From assembly GCA_036939355.1 (NCBI GenBank), contig JALLAP010000517.1, positions 1 to 12,246 on the forward strand: 12,246 nt of DNA. The letters run 5' to 3'. Shown in pieces: positions 1 to 6,887 of the stretch. How positions within the stretch are numbered: position 1 is the stretch's first letter; each line of letters starts with the position of its first letter. Below the pieces are notes generated by a model, which worked only from the letters and a program-made list of their open reading frames with translations, was not told the DNA's origin and made no database searches. A program made the position numbers and the translations under genes. This DNA is from Thalassiosira profunda (lineage: Eukaryota > Bacillariophyta > Thalassiosirophyceae > Thalassiosirales > Thalassiosiraceae).

Positions 1-361
1 CTTCATCAACCCAGCGGCCCCACGGCACCCATATCTGATTCCGCGAGGGCCTAGTCAGTGGCGCTCACTCACTAACAAACCAAGTTTGTCGTCGTGCGAC
101 CGACTTGACCGCGACTCGCGGGCACCCGCACACCTCCCCTGCCTTCCCCGCCCGGTGGCGCCACGGCGTGCCCCTCCGTCTCCTCTCGCCGCTGCAACGA
201 CTGCTGCACCCGCTGCGGTCAGCGCATTGCAAAGTGGCGTCGCGTTCTTGTGCAATGGTGATGGCTGGTGCTGTGGCCGAGAATTTTGATGGGTGAGGCT
301 GTGCTGATGGCCGATGATTGATGGCTGTTGCTGATGGCCGAGGCCCGAGTTGCAAACGTCC
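1..361. other. Upstream region of the SNF2 gene, no gene recognised
   Basis: This stretch lies upstream of the helicase start at 362. Several short reading frames cross it on both strands, but none shows a recognisable domain and their composition is repetitive. In the helicase frame a TGA at 332-334 is the last stop before the first ATG at 362, so no longer N-terminus is possible without an upstream intron. It holds TTGCAA at 227-232 and 350-355, the second only seven bases before the ATG. It probably contains the promoter and 5' leader. Confidence 0.55.
270..341. repeat. Imperfect GCTGATGGCCGA repeats in the SNF2 leader
   Basis: GCTGATGGCCGA occurs exactly at 303-314 and again at 330-341, 27 bases apart, and a degenerate copy (GCTGTGGCCGA) lies at 270-280. 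The spacers are also rich in TGATGG. The repeats end about 20 bases before the helicase ATG, so they are probably in the 5' untranslated leader. They may be simple slippage products. Confidence 0.6.
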
Positions 362-2514
362 ATGATGGCGACGCTGCATCACCGGCGGATCGTTCCATTC
401 CTGCTCGCAACGGCGTCATGGGCCATCGCGGGCGTCGCCTCCTTCTCCGCCGCCGCCCCGACCACTCCTATTGGACAGGCCAAACCTTCCAAAGCGCTCT
501 TTCCCTTCCAGGAGGAGGGGGCGGCGCGCCTCGTGTCCGACAAACGCCTCCTCCTGGCGGATGACATGGGCCTTGGCAAGACCGTGCAGTCCATTGCCGC
601 GCTCAATATTCTCTTTGCGAACGGGGAGGTGTCTCCGGACGAAGGCCGGGTGCTCATCATTTGTCCCAAGTCGGTGGTGGCCGTGTGGGTGGACGAACTC
701 GAGAGATGGATCGACGAGTTGTACATCTCAATTGAGGATAGTTTGCACATTATATCCGCGGGTAAGACCGAGCCGCTCGACGAACAATCGTCTCGAGGAA
801 AAATCCAGATCATCAATTACGACATCTGTCACAAATACAGAGCAATCTTGCAATCGATGACATATGATGTGCTCGTCTGCGACGAGGCGCATTACCTGAA
901 ACGGCCCGGACGAAGCGGAGCGATGCCATCCTGGGCATCAAAGACGGGAACGGCATCCAAGCGAATTACATCTGGCTGTTGACAGGCACACCAATTCTTA
1001 ATCGGCCAAGCGAAATATATCCATTGCTGTGGGCGCTGGAGGAACGGCAATGGAGCTCGTGCTACGCGTTCGAGAAGACGTGGGGCGGATCGTTCAACGA
1101 GGTGTCGAATCTGGGCGAGCTGAAGCGGCTGATGCAGCCGCGAATGCTGCGAAGGAAGAAGGTGGACGTGCTGCGCGACCTCCCACCCAAGCTTTATTCG
1201 ATTGTGTCCCTCGAAGGATCCGAGGAAGCCACCGAGAAGGAGCAGAGCTTCGCCTTCGATGCGTTTGGGATCGACCTCTCGGCGGCGGAACGACGGAACA
1301 AGTCATCCAAAGATTCAGAGGAAAGCCTGGGGGCGTTCGGGGAGGGGGCGACATTACGTAAATATGGGATAGACAAATTGGGAACTGACGCCATCAAGGC
1401 CCTCGCGAGCATCCGAAGCTACACGGCATCGTTGAAGATTGAACCCGCAGTCCAGTTGCTCAAACAATACATGCTGTGCGAAAAAGTGGTTGTCTTTGCA
1501 CATCATCGGCGAGTGATTCTTGACCTGGCAAACTCATTTGGCGAGAAATGTGTGCACATCATCGGTGGAATGGATACCGAAACGCGTGCCAATGCCGTCG
1601 ATCGGTTCCAGCACGACCCGAGCTGTCGTTTATTCATTGGGAGTATCCGTGCCGCTGGCGTGGGTCTCACGCTGACCGCCGCCTCTCACGTGGTTTTCAT
1701 GGAGCTTGATTGGTCGCCTGGCATCATGACGCAGGCAGAGGATCGGTGCCACAGAGTCGGTCAGCAAGATTCGGTGCAGGTAGATTATTTTGTGTTCAAA
1801 GGGACTGTCGACGCGTGGATGGCAAAGCAGCTGGCACGAAAGTCTCAGGGCATCAGGAGAACGCTCGCCCAGGGCAGCAAGAGCAAGGGATCGTACCAAC
1901 ACAACTACAAGCTGGATTTTGGGAAGTTCCGAGGGATGTCAATTGACGAGATACCGTTCGATTACCTGAACAACTTTTTGTTGAAGGAGGACGTCTACCG
2001 CAAGAGGCCGGCGCTTTGGAATGCATTGTATCTCAGCGACATCGCCGACGAAGCTCCTCTCAATTTGGAGCTGGAGGAAGAAAACGAAGGAGATGAAGAG
2101 GAGGTGGATGGAGTGGCGTACACATTTGACTTTGGAAAGTTCTACGGTATGGAGTGGGGCCAGGTCCCTCAAAACTACCGAGATTGGGTGATCGAGGCGG
2201 GCGTTTGGCGTAAAAGAAAGAGCTTGTGGATCGCGCTCCACGAAGGCGGCCTCGTGGAAGAAGAGCCAGACTTGTCGGACGAGGATGATTCTGAGAAGAA
2301 GCCGGAGGAGCAGCCAGAGCAAAGAAAGAAAGAGTCAATAGCTGTTGGGTATACATTTGATTTCGGCAAATACAATGGCCGGCAATGGCGTGACGCGGAC
2401 GAAGGATACCGAGATTGGATCGTCAAGACGAAAGATGTATGGAGGAAACGGCGGGATCTGTGGGCAGCCTTGCACAAAGCAGGCCTCGTGGAGGAAAAGC
2501 CAAACAGTGAATGA
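362..2514 (+). CDS. SMARCAL1/ZRANB3-like SNF2 helicase with three C-terminal FGKY repeats (frame broken once)
   Basis: Predicted SNF2-family ATP-dependent DNA translocase, closest in motifs to the annealing helicases SMARCAL1 and ZRANB3, which rewind and remodel stalled replication forks. Numbering assumes one missing base is restored, giving about 717 residues. Seen: ATP loop DDMGLGKT (67-74), DEAH (174-177), LLTGTP (206-211), the subfamily signature SNLGEL (249-254), VVVFAHH (376-382) and motif VI QAEDRCHRVGQ (458-468). Three repeats of about 46 residues follow, separated by acidic linkers. No HARP domain or zinc finger is visible. Residues 1-27 look like a signal peptide and 28-44 like a plastid transit peptide. 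The start is the first ATG after an in-frame stop at 332. The frame changes at 899-903, where one base appears lost from an A run; no splice sites explain it. A sequencing error or a recent pseudogene are both possible. The family is secure; plastid location is inferred. Confidence 0.88.
899..903 (+). other. Single-base frame break inside the SNF2 helicase
   Basis: The frame encoding DEAHYLK ends its homology at the AAA codon 899-901. The matching continuation (TARTKRSDAILG, then LLTGTP) is read one base back, starting at 901. One extra A in this run would join the two halves without losing any conserved residue. The old frame hits a stop at 980-982. No GT-AG pair lies here that could remove the break. 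Confidence 0.85.
1906..2490 (+). repeat. Three FGKY-type protein repeats at the SNF2 C-terminus
   Basis: Three units lie at 1906-2046, 2119-2256 and 2350-2490. Each begins with a [LF]DFGK[FY].G core, follows with a P..Y or similar turn and a W/N-I/F pair, and the second half carries R..LW.AL, ending in GLV in units 2 and 3. The FGK[YF].G...P..Y..W core resembles DUF3820 and the ExoX-like C-terminal domain of bacteria; this is similarity of motif only. Linkers are strongly acidic. Unit 3 has ADEGY in place of the P..Y turn. Their role is unknown; a nucleic-acid or protein contact is a guess. Confidence 0.8.
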
Positions 2515-2662
2515 GATAGCAGCGAACAATGTACAATATTACTTTGTACCTATTGTTTTTCAGGCGGCAAGTTCAGTTGCGTTTCCTTTGCTGCATTGTA
2601 CAGAGTTGTGAGGCTCTCTCGCTGCTCAGCGGAGTGTCGCATCAGCGAATGCGAGCCCCTCA
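2515..2662. other. Convergent 3' region between the SNF2 gene and a membrane-protein gene
   Basis: These 148 bases separate two genes that end toward each other and must hold both 3' ends. A GTACAA/TTGTAC inverted repeat lies at 2531-2536 and 2544-2549, and ATTGTACAG follows near 2593. No reading frame of interest is present. Confidence 0.5.
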
Positions 2663-3316
2663 TCACGTTGGCTGCATCGACGGGGACTCCGAACTCGTCG
2701 GCGACGGCGATGCCGTGAACGGTGGAGCTTCACTGTACACCGGCCCTGTGCCCAGCGCCACCACAAACCCAACAATCAAAGCCACCACGATCAACCCAAC
2801 GCAAAGCACAATCCATTTCAAGTGCTTCCTCCACCACGGGAGCACCTCCTCCTCCACCTGGACGGCATCGTAGACGGATTCTTCGGACGCGTCCTCGACG
2901 AGTTTCGCCTCAAGAATAGGAGTCGAGGATGTTTCGTTTCTCAATTCATTTGAAAGATCTGACGATTGCGGCGGGGAGGCGGCTGGACCATCGGGCTGAA
3001 CTGTAGATTGTGCGTGCGATGCCATCGCGGCAGATTTGCTCAATATGATCTGCGAAATGCCTCCGCGAGGGCTCGTCGATTGAACGGGACGCGGACGTGT
3101 CGCGGGAAGGGAAGTAGTAGCTGCAATAGCCGCTTTCTTTTTGGTAGTTTCGTCCTCTCCCGGCGGATGCAGGGGGGCATCTTCCTCCCCATCGTCGATG
3201 ATCTCCACCCGCACTTTCTTCTTCGATTCGTCGAACGATGATTGGGCGATATATTCGGGCGGCACAGGCGCATCGCCCTCCTCTTCGCCCATCAGCTCGG
3301 GCCGTTTCGCCTCCAT
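2663..3316 (-). CDS. Single-pass membrane protein with a short Ser/Pro/Thr tail
   Basis: Function not recognised. The 217-residue product has a long charged, low-complexity N-terminal part (1-160) and one clear membrane helix (about 168-190, WIVLCVGLIVVALIVGFVVA) preceded by WWRKH. A 27-residue tail follows, ending in SPSPTSSESPSMQPT. A charged cytosolic head, one helix and then a PS/PT-rich linker resembles diatom membrane proteins that go on into leucine-rich repeats. Here two stop codons in a row (TGA TGA at 2665-2660) close the frame straight after the linker, and only 148 bases remain before the next gene ends, so an LRR domain cannot follow. The start is the first ATG; the frame is open upstream to 3439 but lacks an ATG. 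Positive residues before the helix suggest the N-terminus is cytosolic. It may be a short family member or a truncated relic. Confidence 0.62.
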   Translation of the reverse strand: MEAKRPELMGEEEGDAPVPPEYIAQSSFDESKKKVRVEIIDDGEEDAPLHPPGEDETTKKKAAIAATTSLPATRPRPVQSTSPRGGISQIILSKSAAMASHAQSTVQPDGPAASPPQSSDLSNELRNETSSTPILEAKLVEDASEESVYDAVQVEEEVLPWWRKHLKWIVLCVGLIVVALIVGFVVALGTGPVYSEAPPFTASPSPTSSESPSMQPT

Positions 3317-3714
3317 TCTTTCAGTCGTCTCGACCGGGACGGGGGAGCACTTCACTTGGCTGCCCGCCGCTGTGGGGTGTGCACAAGTTGTGCTCTTGCA
3401 GCTAGGTAGTAGCAGCCCGCCTCCGTTAGGAGGAGGCAAATATTAACCCCGGGGGGTAAAAGTTTTTGTCGAACCGCCACACGGGTTGTTAACCCGTCTT
3501 CTTATCTTATGACTCTAAGGGGCAAATATTTTGTATCTTCTGAATTTATTCATAACCCCCGTGTAGGAGATGCACTTTCTCGCAAAATGAAATTGACTTG
3601 CTTCCACCCGATCGCCAGCAGGAACTCTCTTGCATCTTGCAACACCGCCGCGCGCCCCACCCCCAACAGGGCGCCTCCCCCCCCACAACCCGGCGAAACA
3701 ACGCCCCAAACACG
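3317..3714. promoter_or_regulatory. Divergent intergenic region with inverted repeats
   Basis: This 398-bp region lies between two divergent starts and should contain both promoters. It holds a perfect inverted repeat at 3481-3497 (ACGGGTT, GTT, AACCCGT), a GC-rich near-palindrome around 3443-3459, CCTCC/GGAGG arms at 3420-3433, and TTGCAA at 3637-3642, 72 bases before the right-hand start. The middle is AT-richer than its flanks. No TATA box or initiator can be fixed by eye. Confidence 0.5.
3481..3497. repeat. Perfect 7-bp inverted repeat ACGGGTT/AACCCGT
   Basis: Seven-base arms flank a three-base spacer (GTT). TTAACCC within the right arm also occurs at 3443-3449. Its place between divergent genes makes a protein-binding site possible, but chance is not excluded. 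Confidence 0.55.
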
Positions 3715-4551
3715 ATGAGACACTTCCTGACCACGCTCGCCCTGGCCGCCGCCGCCTCCGCCCAGCTCGCGGCGGCGCCGATGCGGGGCATCCGCCGCCG
3801 CGCCATCGTCCGGGACGCGTGGGCGCTGGCGGAGGCGCGAATATTGGAGGACGAGGACGCGGCGGCGACGTTCGCCGCTGCCCCGCTCTCGCTGTCCATG
3901 GGCGTGGGGGGCATCGAGTTCATGGCGGATGCCGGAGCGGAGATGAGCAAGGCAGCAAAGAGCACCAGCTCCCCGACGACGACGCCGTCCCCAACGATGT
4001 CAAAGTCGACAAAGAGTACGAAGAGCTCCAAGAGCTCCAAGGCATTGAGCTTTAGCATGAGTCTCCCGTTGAAGTCGGGCAAAAGCAAATCTAGCAAGAG
4101 CGAGCTGAGTTTCAGTTTGAGCCTCCCCAGCAAATCGGCCAAAAGCTTCAGCCTGAGTCTCCCGTCAAAGTCATCGAAAAGCAAGTCGTCAAAGTCGAGC
4201 AAATCTGAGCTGAGTTTTAGCATGGCAAAGTCGGTGAAGTCGGCCAAGAGCAAGGGCACGTCGAGCCCCACCACCGCGGAGGGGGACGCCGGAAGCAAGA
4301 GCGCAAAGAAGGGCAAGGCCGCCGCGGAGGACGACGCCGGTCAGTCCATCGCTCGTTCCGAGAACGAGGACGGCTTCGCCATCCCGTTCGCTTCCGACAT
4401 CGATTCGCAGACGGCCATGTACATTGGCATCGCAGCCGCGGTGGCCGCGGCTGTGGCGGTGGCGGCGATTGTGTACGCGAAGAGAAAGGGAGCGGCGCGG
4501 AGTCAGCCGGTGGGACAGTTCAACAATAGTGGAGGGATGGTCATGGGATGA
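3715..4551 (+). CDS. Type I membrane protein with Lys/Ser repeats; candidate silica deposition vesicle protein
   Basis: The 278-residue product starts with a signal peptide (MRHFLTTLALAAAASAQ). It has an RIL site (42-44) before an acidic run, a long Ser/Lys region (79-180), a membrane helix (about 234-254), a basic stop-transfer sequence (YAKRKGAAR) and a short cytosolic tail. The Ser/Lys region has lysines at exact three-residue spacing (97, 100, 103, 106, 109) and repeats of SFSxSLPxKS. In diatoms, Lys/Ser-rich secreted proteins with RXL cleavage sites include silaffins and cingulins, and single-helix proteins of the silica vesicle membrane include silicanin and the silicalemma-associated proteins (SAPs). 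The layout here is closest to the SAPs: lumenal Ser-rich part, one helix, short tail. Lysines in such proteins are often modified and serines phosphorylated. Membership of a named family is not shown. The start is the first ATG and gives the signal peptide. Confidence 0.82.
   Translation: MRHFLTTLALAAAASAQLAAAPMRGIRRRAIVRDAWALAEARILEDEDAAATFAAAPLSLSMGVGGIEFMADAGAEMSKAAKSTSSPTTTPSPTMSKSTKSTKSSKSSKALSFSMSLPLKSGKSKSSKSELSFSLSLPSKSAKSFSLSLPSKSSKSKSSKSSKSELSFSMAKSVKSAKSKGTSSPTTAEGDAGSKSAKKGKAAAEDDAGQSIARSENEDGFAIPFASDIDSQTAMYIGIAAAVAAAVAVAAIVYAKRKGAARSQPVGQFNNSGGMVMG
3952..4254 (+). repeat. Lys/Ser repeat region within the silica-type protein
   Basis: The protein repeat combines KS/KSSK spacers with SFSMSLPLKS, SFSLSLPSKS, SFSLSLPSKS and a degenerate SFSMAKS. 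Equivalent residues use different codons between copies; serine appears as both AGC/AGT and TCx, and proline as CCC and CCG. The copies are therefore kept at the protein level although their DNA has diverged. The 13-residue lysine array is at 4003-4041. Confidence 0.8.
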
Positions 4552-4872
4552 GGACGGTGAATGTACAGTGCGGTGAGGCATATCCGGGATGGCAACGTGG
4601 CGGGTGAAAGCCCGGAGCTGTCGCAATCGTCATTTTGCAACGAAGGAAAAGGAAGCAGAAATTCTATGTCGAAGAAGAGGCGTCGCTAAGTTGTTGCTGA
4701 TGGTGTGTCCTCGATCGAGTCTGTGTTGAATAGTAGGTATGATTGGACCGGTTGCTGCTACATGGGTATTTTCTAAACGTGCGATATGAACCGTGTATTG
4801 TCGATAATCTAGCTGGCACATCTACTTCACATTCTCTTCCTGTTGGGGCCACTCTCGTAGCATCTAGAAGCG
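4552..4872. other. Convergent 3' region, no gene recognised
   Basis: These 321 bases hold the 3' ends of two convergent genes. TTGCAA occurs at 4635-4640. The short reading frames here are unrelated to any domain I know, and I could not fix a polyadenylation signal. Confidence 0.5.
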
Positions 4873-5778
4873 CTACAATCGTCGCGCCATCTCCGAGTAT
4901 CCAAACATCATCATCCAGCTCAGCACGCTCCCGATCAGTGCCGTCCAAACTACTTCCGGGTATATCACATTTTCGTCGTCGAAGGCCAGCACCAGTATGA
5001 TCAGCGCGTTGATGAAGCACAGACAGAACAGGATCCACCCCGCAATCACCAATCCGCCGAGGCAGCAGTGCTTTTTGTTCCCCCGCGATTTCGACTTGTG
5101 CCGCATGCCCGCGTAAAAGCTGCATAGGGTCGCGATGACGAAGCACAATGTGGCCGCGCCGCCGGTGCCCACGGCCACGGCTCGAGCCACGGCGTAATCT
5201 TCATCGTCTGGATCGAGGCCGGCCATCCGCCAGTCGTACGCCTCGTACGTTTTGAAGACGCACGCCAGCCCGAACACCAGCGCCAAGAAGAAGACGATGA
5301 TGCTCACAATCGAGAATTTGGAGAACTTTTGGGGTTTCCGCCGCGCCTCCTCCTCGGCCTTTCGCTTCGCGTCCTCCGCGGCCTTCTTCTTGGCCGCGGC
5401 CTCCGCCTTCTTCATATCCTCCTCGGCCTTCTTCTTCTTCGCGGCCTCGTCCGCTGCCGATTTGTTGTTTTTGCCGTCGCCCTTCTTGGGCTCCTTTTGC
5501 AACACCACGACGGTGGGTTGTTGTTCTTGATGGATGTACGGGCAGCCGAACGAGGGCGGCGCGGGATAAAAGGGCGTGTACATGGGCGCCGGAGTCGGCA
5601 TGGGATAAGGAATGAACGCCGGCTGCGGCGGCGGGGCCGGCGGGGCGGCGGCCCCGTGGGAGATGTGGTGCACATAGACCGTCGAGCCGTCGGATTGGAC
5701 GGACTGGGTCGTCGTTTGTGCTCCCGAGGGAGGCGCGGACGAGTACATGGTCGGCGGCAGGATTGTGTTGGCCGACAT
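4873..5778 (-). CDS. Four-helix membrane protein with Pro-rich head and Lys/Glu/Ala coiled coil
   Basis: Function not recognised. The 301-residue product has three parts. Residues 1-95 are rich in Pro, Tyr, Ala and Gln (including PYPMPTPAPMYTPFYPAP). Residues 106-149 form a strongly charged Ala/Lys/Glu stretch likely to be a coiled coil. The rest has four membrane helices at about 156-175, 203-224, 239-266 and 275-295. No signal peptide is present, so both ends probably face the cytosol. The order of helices recalls MARVEL-type and other tetraspan proteins, but no signature residues confirm that. A Cys pair (CCL, 238-239) just before helix 3 could be acylated. The start is the first ATG; the frame runs open upstream to 5919 without an ATG. 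TTGCAA lies six bases upstream of it. A trafficking or scaffold role at a membrane is only a guess. Confidence 0.82.
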   Translation of the reverse strand: MSANTILPPTMYSSAPPSGAQTTTQSVQSDGSTVYVHHISHGAAAPPAPPPQPAFIPYPMPTPAPMYTPFYPAPPSFGCPYIHQEQQPTVVVLQKEPKKGDGKNNKSAADEAAKKKKAEEDMKKAEAAAKKKAAEDAKRKAEEEARRKPQKFSKFSIVSIIVFFLALVFGLACVFKTYEAYDWRMAGLDPDDEDYAVARAVAVGTGGAATLCFVIATLCSFYAGMRHKSKSRGNKKHCCLGGLVIAGWILFCLCFINALIILVLAFDDENVIYPEVVWTALIGSVLSWMMMFGYSEMARRL

Positions 5779-5941
5779 GGTTGATTGCAACCGGCGGCGG
5801 GGTGAGGTGCGTGGGGCGACAGTGTGGCGCGGGAGGGTGCAATGAGACGATTGATTGGGGGGCCGGCCGGCCGGCGATGGCGCAGCGCGGCAACAGGACC
5901 AGCGAAAAAGACGTTGCACGAGATTTTTGATGTTCTACGGA

Positions 5942-5963
5942 GTAGGAATTAATATAATTCTAC
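5942..5963. repeat. AT-rich inverted repeat upstream of the four-helix gene
   Basis: GAATTA (5946-5951), ATA and TAATTC (5955-5960) form a perfect repeat, extended outward by GTA and TAC with one unpaired G. GTAGGAAT also recurs directly at 5942-5949 and 5964-5971. It is about 165 bases upstream of the start at 5778. Confidence 0.5.
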
Positions 5964-6275
5964 GTAGGAATGCCTTTCTCGCTTGAAATCGGCTTGCCGC
6001 CGGCTCGCCGTCCGTCTGCGGCCGTCCACGGGCGGGGGCCCGAGCGCACGCAGCGCGCGCCAAGCAAAGCAGGACGCCAGAAGGAAGTGGGAAGCAGCGA
6101 CGATGATGGATTGAAGCCGGAGAGTCGGAGAGGGGACGGCGAGAGCGCGGCGAGCGGAGGGCTCTCTGGCCTTGGTTGGCAGACTTGTGCACATCATTGT
6201 GCACTCATATGTCTCTCTGGCGAGGGACGCGACGAGGGGTGCAACCGGGACGGAGGACGATGTGCAGCCAGCAGA

Positions 6276-6395
6276 CGAATCACGAGCTGCGGGCGCTCTA
6301 CGCACTTGCGGCACGGTAGAAATGCGACCGTGTTGCAAATGATGCAGGCCCTCGAACGGTGCTCGGCGGCGGCGAAGGGCGGCGAATCACGAGCT
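6276..6395. repeat. 13-base direct repeat CGAATCACGAGCT
   Basis: Exact copies lie at 6276-6288 and 6383-6395, 107 bases apart. The flanks differ, so this is not a longer duplication. Confidence 0.6.
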
Positions 6396-6669
6396 AAGAC
6401 GACCGGCTGCAAATGGTTGCAGCGAACGACAGCGACAAGCGACGACGACGCCGCCTTCGTCTCCGCTAAGTAACTCCATCGCATCTCCCGATCACCCATC
6501 CCAGATGGATGGTCCAGGGCAGCGTCGCGGGGCTAGCGCCAAAATAATGCACACTCCGCCGCGTCGGGAGATGGCATCCACAGTCCGGCCTACGGACAGG
6601 ACGCCGCCCGCCGGATCGAGGCGATGGCGATGGCGATGGTGGCAGAGGTGGTGCACACAAACGGCGACA

Positions 6670-6713
6670 TTAGGAAACAAGATCCGATTGCTAGGAATTC
6701 TCAGATTTCCTAA
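6670..6713. repeat. TTAGGAAA/TTTCCTAA inverted repeat
   Basis: Perfect eight-base arms (6670-6677 and 6706-6713) enclose 28 bases. A second small palindrome (CTGTT, ACC, AACAG) follows at 6715-6727. It lies about 175 bases beyond the stop of the Cys-rich gene and may belong to its 3' end. Confidence 0.45.
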
Positions 6714-6887
6714 GCTGTTACCAACAGTCAATTCCAACAGGATGCATCTGTTACTAAATCAAACAGGACTGTCTCGGCGAAGCGCGGGGGGTGGGCTCGT
6801 CTCTACTACTGGCTCGTGAGGTGAATGCCGCGGGTGTCACCTCGTGGCGTGAATGGCTTCGTGTCGGTGGCCTTGTCTCGTGTGCGA

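Larger units (their letters stand above)
5779..6887. other. 1.1-kb intergenic region, no supported gene
   Basis: This stretch lies between the start of the four-helix gene and the end of the Cys-rich gene, both on the minus strand. Several overlapping frames reach 80 to 167 residues on both strands, but they are rich in Arg, Ser, Gly and Ala, have no domain and contradict each other. Visible structure: GGCCGGCC runs near 5861-5872, an AT-rich inverted repeat at 5942-5963, two TTGTGCAC copies at 6185-6192 and 6197-6204, the 13-base repeat CGAATCACGAGCT at 6276-6288 and 6383-6395, CTGCAA/TTGCAG arms at 6407-6422, and TTAGGAAA/TTTCCTAA arms at 6670-6713. Confidence 0.5.

Noticed and set aside
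55..382. Two minus-strand frames of about 100 residues at the left edge
   Set aside because: Low-complexity His/Gln/Arg-rich translations that overlap each other and the helicase leader.
379..816. A 145-residue minus-strand frame
   Set aside because: It is the antisense shadow of the SNF2 helicase motifs.
899..903. Programmed -1 frameshift in the SNF2 gene
   Set aside because: The site lacks a canonical X-XXY-YYZ slippery heptamer, and SNF2 proteins are not known to use one. A lost base in an A run is simpler.
2663..3439. Longer membrane-protein start at 3439
   Set aside because: The upstream extension begins at TTG and contains no ATG before 3316.
3715..4551. Naming the Lys/Ser protein a silaffin
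   Set aside because: Silaffins are soluble and lack a membrane helix. This protein has a clear C-terminal helix and tail, so the broader candidate label is used.
5970..6473. A 167-residue plus-strand frame starting at an ATG
   Set aside because: No recognisable domain, composition like the surrounding intergenic DNA, and equally open frames on the opposite strand.
6618..6640. A GATGGC triplet repeat as a microsatellite of interest
   Set aside because: Only about three units, too short to stand out in GC-rich intergenic DNA.
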